Under the pieces are notes generated by a model. It did no database searches, was not told the DNA's origin, and saw only the letters and a program-made list of their open reading frames with translations. From Gracilaria gracilis (Eukaryota > Rhodophyta > Florideophyceae > Gracilariales > Gracilariaceae): a stretch of 64,000 nt of DNA. Positions within the stretch are counted from its first letter, which is position 1. Each line of letters begins with the position of its first letter. Below are positions 54,620-64,000 of the stretch, piece by piece. Both the position numbers and the translations under genes were made by a program. Location of the stretch: contig JARGSG010000218.1 of assembly GCA_030374805.1 (NCBI GenBank), forward strand, positions 558,001 through 622,000, given 5' to 3'.

Positions 54620-55140
54620 ATTATAAATTGGAATATTGATGAAGTATAATACAATCTCCCGAATATATATGGATACCATTTGCAAAGCGGCTCTGCGAGT
54701 TGGGAATCGAACGTACTCGGAGCGAGCGAAAGCTCTGTTAGGTTCCCACAAGCAATGTGTAACTTTGTCTTCTCGAGCCATATCAGCTGAAGCAAGTCGC
54801 CAACGAGCCCGAGTGTAACAGCTTCAAGGCATTGTGAAGAAAATGCAACGCAGGAAATTGCAAACAGGCAGTACAAACAAGTTTGCTTTGTTTCTCTGTA
54901 GAACAGTTGAGCTTAAAGAGACCTAGCAGTCACGGGCTGGTGAGCGAGATTCAATGCTGTGCACGTACATTCCTCGAAGGCTTCGTCGAAGTAAATGCTG
55001 TATCGAGTTGAGCCCACATGGTGGAGGTTGAGACAAACTGCAGAATCGGTGGGTGCCGAAGCACGTGGCTCGCGTGTGGTACGTGGTGTCCACGTGGAAG
55101 TATGTGTGTTTGTGTACACGTGGTGCTTTGTTTTCATGCA
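54620..55140 (+). repeat. Segmental duplication, copy 2 (pair 50640-51150)
   Basis: A direct copy of the 50640 block. The sequence to its right differs, and no copy of the secreted-protein gene follows. Confidence 0.7.
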
Positions 55141-55454
55141 ATTTTAGTGGTGGACGTTCCAACACATAAGATTTCCCAGGAAGGAAGAACTGGATTTATT
55201 TGAACGACAGTGAGCGGAAGGATGATCTAATTTGCGCTCAGCGCGGCTACTTAGCTACGTGGGATCTGCCACCTTCGCCGTCGTTCCGCTGTGTCGCCGC
55301 CGTCGATTGCGTTTTGCTCCGCTATCACATCACGTGATCGGCGGCGACGAACTCTTCGTTTCAGGTTCCCTCCTCACCCTCCCTAAATAGTAGTGCTGTC
55401 TTTGCGGGACACATTGAACGCGTACGGTTGGGCCGTACGGAGCAACAGAGCACT
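55141..55454. other. Non-coding GC-rich stretch
   Basis: No gene. It leads into the tRNA-like units. Confidence 0.4.
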
Positions 55455-55482
55455 ATGGTGTAGTGAACTGCGGAAAAGAGCG

Positions 55483-55565
55483 GCAGGGCCGGGGTTTGAA
55501 CCAAGAACCCCGGGTCCACACAAAAAGCACACAAAGGCGGTTATCGATTGAGCTATGACTGCTCA
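55483..55565 (-). ncRNA. tRNA-like unit A with Pol III A and B boxes
   Basis: On the minus strand it has an A-box-like TAGCTCAATCGAT and a B-box GGTTCAAACCC-type sequence, inside an imperfect CCGGGGTTC..GAACCCCGG hairpin. The acceptor and D stems do not fold as a normal tRNA. Its B box carries a base change relative to unit B. Likely a tRNA-derived SINE-like element. Confidence 0.5.
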
Positions 55566-55709
55566 CGGTGTGGTAACTCCGAGCCAAACCGCCGGAGGTG
55601 TTATCGTGACTCTTTGTGACCGCCAGCTGCAGCTAACAGCAGCCTACACTGGCCTCCATGATTCATCGACATCTCGAAGGATCACTGTAGTGAACTAAAA
55701 AAGACAGCA

Positions 55710-55792
55710 GCAGGGCCGGGGTTCGAACCACGAACCCCGGGTCCACACAAAAAGCACACGAAGGCGGTTACCGATTGAGCTATGGCCGCTCA
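55710..55792 (-). ncRNA. tRNA-like unit B with Pol III A and B boxes
   Basis: On the minus strand TAGCTCAATCGG fits the A-box consensus and GGTTCGAACCC fits the B-box consensus exactly. The B box sits in a perfect 10-bp hairpin (CCGGGGTTCG/CGAACCCCGG). Flanks of about 25 bp on both sides are shared with unit A, so the repeated unit is about 130 bp. The acceptor ends do not pair, so this is not a standard tRNA. Confidence 0.55.
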
Positions 55793-56467
55793 GGTTTTGG
55801 TAATCCCGAGCTGTAGTACAATGAGACCTCAATGGGTTGGTGCCACGTGGGCCTACTGGTGCGCCTTGCTGGCTGCACTGTACCCAATTGGTATTCTGTA
55901 TTTTTATAATTTCTAATTTCTAATTTATAGTCTAGGATAGTTTAGCATTGCTGGCCCATGACAGTAGGTCATGGGCACAGCCGATGACGTCATGCCCGCA
56001 TGGGAGATTGGCGTCGGTGCACCTTGTATATATTGTGGTGCACCTCGCCTTCCCCCTCGGGTATTGTAAAGTCAGGCACCATTAGGGCAGTAACTATACC
56101 ATCTTGGTCACTTACTACTCTATTACTATCCAGGTTTTACCGCGCGTCGACGTCTACTACCGTACACCTACACGGTCTAGACTAGTTGCCCCGCCGTTTG
56201 CCCCTGCGGGTTTCAGGTGCCCTACTACCATATTGGTTGTGTGTTTTTCCCCTTTAGGTTGAGCCCTCGCGCGCTCCCTCTACCAGGCGGACCCCACACC
56301 TTATCGGTATTTGTACGACATTTTGGTCTCCCGACCTAGAAGTTTCTTGGTTTTTGTCGTACCTTTACTGGTGAACAGAAGACATTCGAAAGGATTCTGG
56401 AAGTTCACACACCTATTTGGTTTCGTAGGAATACTCGCGAAGCAATTGGATACCACTATTGGTCACT

Positions 56468-58630
56468 ATGGAAAGACGTAAAAGGATTACTCGTGGCTCT
56501 AGCGCGCCACCTAGCCACAAGGGTTCTTCTGCGGCTTCGGCCGCTAAACCCATTCTGGATAATCCCGAGGAGTTGCTTCGGCAACCTCGGGCCGGAACCT
56601 CAAAGGATACGGGCACTCAGCCACCGTTGGCTCCTGAACCTAACAAGGATTTGCCGACAACGGTTGAGGACCTTTGGCCCCAATTGGAAGATCGAGCGAA
56701 AGCTCTTTTTACCGCTACGGTTAATGAAGCTATGACCTCAATGGACATGGACGCCGTTACCCGCTTGGTGGTTGATCGAGCCGTGCACGAGCTCTCTCAA
56801 CGCATACCTAAATTGGTTGAAACATACCTCTTAATGGGTGCCCGGGAGCATATCTACCGAGTGGTTCAAGACCTTTGGGTTTCTGAAGGAATGGCGGAAG
56901 CCAAAACCCCTGGGGTGAATTTTGTTACTCGCATACCACAAGGGATCCCTGCTGGTTCTTCCGCACCAATCAAGCCAATTCCGGCCGATAGTGCGTACCT
57001 ACAAGGTTTAAGGCAAGGTCAAGAGGGCCATATAGAGATGAGCCCTCGAGACGTGTACTTGCCACCCATTGGAGGTAACGTTCGAAAGGACACCAAGGCT
57101 GGTGGACCTGAGGACGATTCGTCTGACCCAGATGAGGGGCGACGAAGAAGAAACCGCAAGGGTAAAGAAAGGAGGAGGAAAAAGGGAAAGAATCGCGGCT
57201 ACGACTCTGACCCCGATTCCTCGAGCTCCGATACCGATACTGGTTCATCGTTGGATGATGACCGTAAAGGTAGACGCAAGAAGAAACCGAACAGGTTGGC
57301 GAAGAAGTCGTCAAAGAGAAACCGTAAAGGTAAGAAGAAACGGTACGAGTCGTCCGACTCGGATTCGGACACCGATACAACCCTAGAGGTGCGTCAGCCG
57401 CTGAACGATATGTTCACCAAAGCGGTTGATTATAGGTCATATCGGTTGAGAAACCGATCCTCTGCTTACACCCAAGAGGTTGCGCAGAAGATCACCAAGC
57501 ACCATAAGAAGCTCAGCTTCCAGATGGGTGATACTACCTTCACAGGTGATGATCCCATTGCGGTAATTGAGTTTCTACAGAAGTTCAAGATTGCATGCGA
57601 CCAAAATGGTTTTTCCGAAGGCGCTGCCATGTGGTTATTCCAGTTTTACCTTAAAGGTCAAGCTTACCACTTGCTGCAAGGCAGGCTCCGTGGAAATATG
57701 CTGGCGCTTGATGAAGACGGGACAGAGATGTTAGAGACGTACCCAGAAGTGGTTAATTTCATGTTGGAAACTTACGCTACCGATGAGGTTATCCAGGAAG
57801 GTTACGCTGAGGTGCAGGCATATCGCCAACGCTCTAGCCAAACCGAAATGGAATTCTCGTTGGGCCTTTGGAATCTGGCCACCCGATGCGGTAATGTCTT
57901 TACCACTAGTAGGTTGAAGTCGCTCTTTGCCGACAATGTTGACAAAGCGATCCGTTCGCAGGTACGCAATTACCTGGCGAACAACCGTGAGGTGAACTAT
58001 AATGGGCTTGCCCGTTATGTCCAGGGGCTCGGCGACACTCTCCGTCATAGAAAGAAGCCGTTGGCGCCCCATACCTCAAAGGCCAAACCGAAACGGTCAG
58101 TATTGGAGCTAGAAGAAAGCACTACCTCAGAGGGTGATTCGCTTATCCGCGTACCAACAGGAATGGCAGTTCATCTCGTGACTGCGCCGCAGGCTCAGTC
58201 ACGAGCCACCTCCATTGGTAATTGGTCGTCGACAGTACCACCGGCTTCGGTAAGGTCGCCACCGAGTGCGGCGAGCACTCAACAAACCTCAACGGGTGGT
58301 TCGCAAGCATCTTCCTATGCTACAGCACCGACCAATCCGGTGACCCGACCTACCTCTATGGCAATGCGTGATCCCCAGACAGGTGGATTGGTTTGCTGGC
58401 TCTGTTTGTCGCCAGACCATCTGGCGAACAGATGTGATAAAATACCCCCAGGGGTGCGCGAACATCTGATCAGTGCCAGGCAGCAAAACCACCGTAACCT
58501 ATATGGATCTGGAAAGAGGGTACAAGCTCAACCATCACCATCTCAGGTTCATCTCGTCGAGGAAACACCAATCTTGGAGAAGGACAGTCCCGCTCAGGAG
58601 GAGCAGGAAAACACCGAACGGTTAGCGTAG
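56468..58630 (+). mobile_element. Fossil gag region
   Basis: About 720 codons. The N-terminal half is charged, with a Lys/Arg and Ser/Asp-rich middle. A capsid-like helical region follows (about residues 310-550), and near the end a CCHC knuckle of spacing C-x2-C-x4-H-x4-C. Confidence 0.7.
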
Positions 58631-58650
58631 GGGCCACCCCTAACCGTGAA

Positions 58651-59580
58651 TTGGAAGACCCGTCGATACCGGAACGGGTAACCTTAATGGTGGAAAAAGA
58701 AGAATCAGATGTACCCAATGTGGTGTGTCTAATGAAGTACAATAACTATAAAGTTAATGCTTCAGTAAGCTTTCTCAATTACCTACAGGTCCCCGTTGCG
58801 TGTGTACTCGATACCGGCGCCGGTCCGAATGTGCTAAACGCTCGCGTCATACCCGATGCGGTCTTGCGGAACATTCGGCCTGCCCCGACGATCAACCCGC
58901 TGGTGGACGCTAATGAGCGCCCACTGCACCTTAGAGGAATGTTAACCACTGTGGTACAACTTGGAACCTTGAAGGTGAAGCTCAATTTCTTTGTGGTGGA
59001 TCGTCTGGCGACAGACTGTATCCTTGGGACCAACTTTATTGACAAACATGTCAAGGCAATTTTGCCAGGGTCCCGAACGGTCGCTCTCCGTCAAGGTGGT
59101 CGTATTGCCATACTGGGTAATACGCAGACCAAAAATGGTTGGCGTAAGAAGCCGAGGTTCAATATACCCACCGAAACGGTTTCAAACAAGATACGGCTCA
59201 CCAAATTGGTTTCAATTCCGGCTATGACCCAAATGGTAGTGAATGTCTCATGCGCAGTTCCAGGATTGGTAATGCTACAGAACCATCCTAGGTTGGCAGA
59301 AAGACATCTCGCCTTGATGGCAAACGGGATTATCGACAACATCCCTAACCAATCCTTCAAGGTGTACTTGAGTAACTTTAGCAATCACATTGTTAAGTTA
59401 CCCAAGAATACCACTATTGGAATCGCATTGCCGGCACCACAAGGGGTTTTCACGGTCTCACCTAATGGGTTGGGCGAGGTCGCCACCTCTAAGGAAGGGG
59501 GGGGAACGGAGGCGCCCCCAGTGCGCAACCTTGGTGGACAGGTTTGGTACGAAGTAAGGCCTATCAATGGACGAAATTAG
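58651..59580 (+). mobile_element. Fossil retropepsin-like protease region
   Basis: Contains the aspartic-protease DTGAGPNVL motif and a downstream ILGTNF segment, as in gypsy-type proteases. It is in a different frame from gag, which this family commonly bridges by programmed frameshifting. Confidence 0.7.
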
Positions 59581-60741
59581 ATCTTAATTTTTTGCGCGCA
59601 TTAATGCCAAAATACAACCCAAGTATGGTCGCATTTGTGCCTTATAACGCAGGCCGAATAAAGGCCCAGTAGGGAAGGACGCATGCAGTTCAAAATTGTA
59701 CCTAAGATAGATCGCAATTTCATGGCCTTTTTTGGACAATACGAGGTCGAAGGTGCCCGTCAAAGTATCTGCTTCACTTCCATAAGTAGTCTCTATATGG
59801 TCAAGGCTCAAACCAGAAGCAGGCGAAACCTGTTCAGAACGAGAACGACTTTACTGATGCATTTGGGACAATATGTGGGCACTCATTATCCCTCTCCTTG
59901 GGACGACATTGGCACCTTTCACCGCCAATACATAGCCCTATAACCGTGGAAAGCTGTCCCTATGCTAGACAGTATGTGTTCATAACTTTACCATCAGGGT
60001 ACTCCGACAATTTCTAATAGGCGCTAAAGCAGTCAATTTTGTAATATATAATAGGAGTTGTAGCTGCTCTGAACGTTCTCATGAACTACATTATCCATAC
60101 TCCATTTCGTTTACTAAGTACTTGCTGTTGCAAGCAACAGTGAATGAAGTTCTAAACATGAGATTTGAAATTGTACATGACAACACGGAAAATGATACAT
60201 GCACGTATAATAGAGAAGGGGGAAAGAAGGGTCCATCTTTTCGCGTCTTATGATTGCATTTCATCCTAAGGAATTAGGGAGGTTCAGAATCGTACCAATG
60301 CAAGAGTGATGTGGAGAAAGAAGTTGGGTCAGTGTTCCATTTCCTTCATTTCATGGCGTTGTAGAAGCAGGATACTTACGTTCTGGATGGAATGCAAAAG
60401 GAAAGATCTGCGTTGTGGTTGAATACGACTATGGGACTCCGATTGGGTGGCAACTGAATATCTGGACAGTTTGAACAGCACGAGCAGGTTTGGCATACCC
60501 TTTAAATGTGAAGAGGTTGACATCCGGAGCTTGAGCCAATGCTTTCGTGCCACTTTCTTCGTCTTTGCTGATCAAATAATGACACGTTTGAAGTTAGTTA
60601 CTTGCCATCCGACCCACCGCAGATGTCAATGCAAAAATAACTCAGGCTTACCATTCAGAAGGAACGAAAGTACGAAGGGCGTGCCGCTCAGGTTACATCT
60701 CTAGAACTTCAACGCATGGCAGAACGTCGGTGTGGTTCACA
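59581..60741. other. Junction of LTR fossil and second CACTA-like element
   Basis: No gene. By analogy with the first element (866 bp from partner stop to terminus), the left end of the second element should lie here. I cannot find a CCCTACAAG- or CACTACAAG-type terminus, so the boundary is unresolved. Confidence 0.4.
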
Positions 60742-61995
60742 TCACCTTTCCACTTCTTCAGAACCACTGTCCGTCTCTTCTTCATCTGATTGTGGAATCT
60801 CGAGCAGCGGTTTCACGTACTTCATTGAACGAGAACCCCTGCGAAGTTTCTTCTTCGCGGGAACATGGCGGTATTTCTGCTGACGACCAGGCAAGGGCAG
60901 TATTTCATCACTTTCATATTCATGATGTTGAGAATCTGCCAATTCTTTACTCGCTCTGCGCTTTCCTGAAGTGTTCTTTCCACCGGTACGTCTTTGATTG
61001 CGTGGGCGTGGATGCCTATCCATTTTACGGTCTCCTTGGGCACGTCGTGATGCTGAACCTACTTGTTCATCTTCACGGTTCCTCTCAGCGGCCCTAATCG
61101 ACAATGACTCGCTACTGACACCCTGTACACGGCCGATGGTCACCCCCTGTTGTTCATTGTTTCTTACTGCTGTTGCAATGCTTGTCTCACTCATGATTTT
61201 CATTGCTTCATGTTGGGGAGACCCCTTCGTAGTATGACTCTGGGTCCCGTCATTGGTTGCTCTGTTATTGTTGGTTGCATATGCTCGACTGCCCTGCACC
61301 ACGTCCCTGACACTGTCCGTTCTGTTTGCTTCGGATGCACATGCTCTCCTTCTCTGTCTCTGAGTTGGAATACATTCCACCCTGCTTTCATTAGATGCAT
61401 CAACTGGATCAGGTTGCCTACCTGGAGCAACCTGATGAGTTTGTACCGAAGCTCGCTTACCCCGCTTGTTTGCCTCCACCAAAGACTTCTTGTCTCTCTG
61501 CATTGATTCTTTTATGAACTCTGTAACGATCCAGTAGTTCTGGGCCGCGGCAAGAACGGGAAACCTACCCACAATCCTTCGTTTCAACTGCATCAACTGA
61601 GATCCGTACTCAATCTTCACCGATGTGTACGTCCTTTCACCGCGCTTCAGTCCGATGTCCTGATACAGGAATGATCTAATGTTATCTTTCACTGCATTAG
61701 CCAGCTCCATGTACACCGGGTAGTCGTCACAAAGATTTGTATCATCTGATGTAGCCATAAGCTTCTCTCGATACATGTGGTTGAATACCATTCTCGCCGA
61801 AATGGCGGAACCTGTGGGAAACCCAGGCTTGTCGGAAGCCTTCTGCTTTCTCTTGTACAAAGCTGTTGGGATTGCGGTAATGTTTGCCTGGAGAAGTCTT
61901 TGAATAGAGCTGTCATTGAGGGCAGAGCGTTGCTGAAGCGCTGAGGTATTAGACTGGGAGTCCGCGGTAACTGGGTGCACTCGAGAACCCATCAT
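60742..61995 (-). CDS. Partner protein of the second CACTA-like element, 417 aa
   Basis: Begins MMGSRV; the second Met aligns with the start of the 34707 homolog. Shared core: PGFPTGSAISARMVFNHMY, YPVYMELANAVKDNIRSFLY, FPVLAAAQNYWI and MQRDKKSLVEA. The C-terminal half is basic and low-complexity (KKLRRGSR) and ends with an acidic patch. Only the core is conserved between the two copies, which marks it as the functional domain. The frame is intact. Confidence 0.75.
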   Translation of the reverse strand: MMGSRVHPVTADSQSNTSALQQRSALNDSSIQRLLQANITAIPTALYKRKQKASDKPGFPTGSAISARMVFNHMYREKLMATSDDTNLCDDYPVYMELANAVKDNIRSFLYQDIGLKRGERTYTSVKIEYGSQLMQLKRRIVGRFPVLAAAQNYWIVTEFIKESMQRDKKSLVEANKRGKRASVQTHQVAPGRQPDPVDASNESRVECIPTQRQRRRACASEANRTDSVRDVVQGSRAYATNNNRATNDGTQSHTTKGSPQHEAMKIMSETSIATAVRNNEQQGVTIGRVQGVSSESLSIRAAERNREDEQVGSASRRAQGDRKMDRHPRPRNQRRTGGKNTSGKRRASKELADSQHHEYESDEILPLPGRQQKYRHVPAKKKLRRGSRSMKYVKPLLEIPQSDEEETDSGSEEVER

Positions 61996-62504
61996 GCAGA
62001 AGATTCCGTTCTGGTCGCATAGTTTGCATCCATATGGTTAGCAATCATGCAAAACTACGTCACTGGAACAGACCAAGAACGTATAGCTATGCACTTACCA
62101 GTCGTGGTGGAGAGAGAAGCGTCGCAATGCTGTGGGAAGTGAAAGAAAGCGAGCAAGAGTCCACTTCTTCCTATGGATACTTTCGAAGAGCAGAAAAATG
62201 AACCGAGTGCTCCAAGAACGGAGCATGGGGAGGAGAACATTTCTAAGTACTCTGACATTGCGGAGTAGAACCTCGAAACGAAAGGAAGGTTAGCGGTATT
62301 TTTGAAAGGAAAGAACCCTGTAGAAGTGAATAGGATCACTGATCTTATGATTTTGCACTTCTAAATCAAATTGTTGAAAAAGCAGGTCAATGTTTGCCAT
62401 ACATATCTCCCTTTTCAGCTTAATCTTCGTGAAAACGCCAGTTGAGTCTCCTATTCTATCCTGTTGGTGTCAGTTCTCTATCCATAATCTCAGTGACAAT
62501 TCTA
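61996..62504. promoter_or_regulatory. Divergent promoter region of the second CACTA-like element
   Basis: 509 bp between the two divergent starts, the same size as in the first element (508 bp). Confidence 0.5.
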
Positions 62505-64000
62505 ATGAGTAGTCGCAGGAAACGATGGGAGCGTCCGGATTTATTCATAGGAAATCGTTTGGTATTAGACGATGAAGACGATCACGTAAATACCGTTGAA
62601 AATGAAATCGGGTCATCCCCTCAAAGAAGAAGAAGATGCAGATGGGAAATCCCTCAGACGTATTCGTTCCCACATCCCCCAGGCAATTCTGTCATACATC
62701 CTCAACCAGAAAGAGATATAGATACAGTACAGCCAAATATGATCGATATTACATTTCACGTAGATTGCGGGAATAACATTGATAATCGAGATGACACTGC
62801 GGCCCATGATGAAATCTTTGGGGAAGATCTGTGTATAACAGATGAAAATGTAGAACAGTTAACAAGTGGAGAAGGCCAGACAGCTGAAGCAGGTATAGAA
62901 ATCCATCCAAGCTCAAACGAAGTTGGTATCGAAAGCCCCTCATCGCAAGGATCAAGCACTAGTCATGAGTCGATAAACAGGTACACTTCAACACCAACAT
63001 CCACTCGTTCTTCAGATAATGACGTGGTTGTTTACGAATCCACTGCTGCTTCTCAAGAGTACAAAAGACTCTCCGCATTTCTATATACTGCTGAAATATC
63101 AAACATATCTCAAAGGACAATTGAAAGGCTTTTAACATGAGAGCCGATAAGATCCAAAGTTTCTTATCGAAGCCTGCTGTCATTTGCTCAAAAGACGTCT
63201 TTGCTGCATAAGTCTTTCGTCACAATGTGCCCACAAGGGCACTGTGCTTCTGCTGGAAAGTTGAGAAGTATTCTCCAATGTCCTATATGCCAGAAACCAA
63301 TTAAAGGTGCAGGGAGCTCGAAGTTCTGGTTTTTGAAAACCTCAACGGCAATTTCGGCATTATGTAGGAGAAAAGAATCATACTCCGAAATCATTAAAGG
63401 GCTTAAAAGAGCTCGTGACGCTTGTTCTGGTCTTGAAAACGATAAGGAAAGTCATGATTACTTCAACGGAAAGCTCTTTCAAAGATTGCATGGGCCTCAA
63501 ATCTCTGGGTGGGACGAAAGTAAGGAAACGATACCTGTCTTTGTCTCCTTATCAACTGACGGCTTCGAATGCGCGAAGACGAGGAAAGGCGACCCAATTA
63601 CAGCATGGCCTGTTGTTGGTAATGTACTTAACTTCAATTTGAAGCAGAGGTCGCGGGCAAGTAATTCCATTTTGTTCGCTGTCATACCGGGAACCCATCA
63701 CTCTGAATATTTCGATACGTTCATGTATGACTTTGTCCAAGATCTCCGAGCGTTACAAAACGGAATGGAGATCATTTGTTTTGACAATCGACCCCGAACG
63801 CTTAAAGTTCATGTACTCTTCTTCACGTCTGATTGGCCAGCAGGTTCAAAAGTTCTTGGCTTCGTTGGACACACGGGTAGACTCTTCTGCAGACTCTGTC
63901 ACAAAAAAAAGGTATACGTACGAAACCTGAAGTGCTCGTGTGTGATATCAGATACGCCATTAAACCTACAACAAAATTTGATTCAGGGACGACACTCGTA
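62505..64000 (+). CDS. TNP2-type transposase of the second CACTA-like element, partial, one in-frame TGA
   Basis: ATG at 62505 gives MSSRRKRWERPDLF, aligning with RRKRYRWE of the first copy. Shared motifs include ISNISQRTIERLL, SYRSLL, MCPQGH..CPIC, LSTDGFECAK, FAVIPGTHHSEYF and FTSDWPAGSKVLGFVGH followed by FCRLC. One TGA at 63138-63140 interrupts the frame, which then stays open in the same phase to the window edge. So this is either a nearly intact pseudogene, a sequence error or a short intron. The C-terminal half lies outside the window. Confidence 0.75.

Larger units (their letters stand above)
55954..59580 (+). mobile_element. LTR retrotransposon fossil, gag and protease only
   Basis: An LTR/leader-like stretch (about 55954-56467) with a TATATAT core and a 9-bp hairpin at 55954-55976 precedes gag (56468-58630) and a retropepsin frame (58651-59580). 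The gag-knuckle-protease order suggests a Ty3/gypsy-type element. No reverse transcriptase, integrase or 3' LTR is seen before the second CACTA-like element begins. The two frames are long and open, so it is not very old, but it is incomplete. The left boundary is approximate. Confidence 0.6.
60742..64000 (+). mobile_element. Second CACTA-like element, partial and diverged
   Basis: Carries the same divergent gene pair as the 21122-36988 element but in mirror orientation: partner on the minus strand (60742-61995), transposase on the plus strand (62505 onward). Protein similarity is clear but moderate, so it is a separate subfamily. It extends past the window edge. Confidence 0.75.

Overview
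The window is eukaryotic nuclear DNA, dense in transposons and repeats and with few, apparently intron-poor genes. It holds an NB-ARC/WD40 immune-type receptor, a large ankyrin protein, C2H2 zinc-finger paralogs, secreted cysteine-rich and NTF2-fold-like proteins, and LTR and DNA transposons. A relic of plastid sulfolipid synthase (SQD1) points to a photosynthetic lineage. A florideophyte red alga of the Chondrus type fits the compact genes and the repeat load, but no sequence here names the species, so this is inference.

Layout. 1-8.6 kb: mostly non-coding DNA with three copies of a palindrome-bearing dispersed repeat, one unknown ORF and a secreted cysteine-rich gene. 8.7-12.6 kb: the NB-ARC/WD40 receptor on the minus strand. 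12.7-16.8 kb: non-coding DNA with direct, tandem and palindromic repeats. 16.8-39.3 kb: one nested unit. A Ty1/copia fossil (196-bp LTRs at 16849 and 39020) was split by a 15.9-kb CACTA-like DNA transposon (21122-36988). That transposon has an 11-bp terminal inverted repeat CCCTACAAGCA and a 3-bp target duplication GCG. It carries an intact TNP2-type transposase gene, a divergent second gene, a third ORF, a 43-bp minisatellite, and relics of at least two host genes (SQD1 and a nucleotide-sugar transporter).

39.3-41.6 kb is non-coding. 41.6-45.3 kb is a broken gene for an ankyrin protein of about 1,240 residues. 45.5-55.2 kb is a patchwork of segmental duplications with three C2H2 zinc-finger genes (one broken), two hAT-like MITEs and a small secreted protein. 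55.4-55.8 kb has two tRNA-like units, followed by an LTR-element fossil with gag and protease only (56.0-59.6 kb).

59.6-64 kb holds part of a second, diverged CACTA-like element. It has the same two divergent genes as the first, and its transposase runs off the right edge.

The most notable system is this two-gene CACTA-like family. Both copies pair a TNP2-type transposase with a conserved basic partner protein, transcribed divergently from a gap of about 500 bp. I recognise no known family for the partner.
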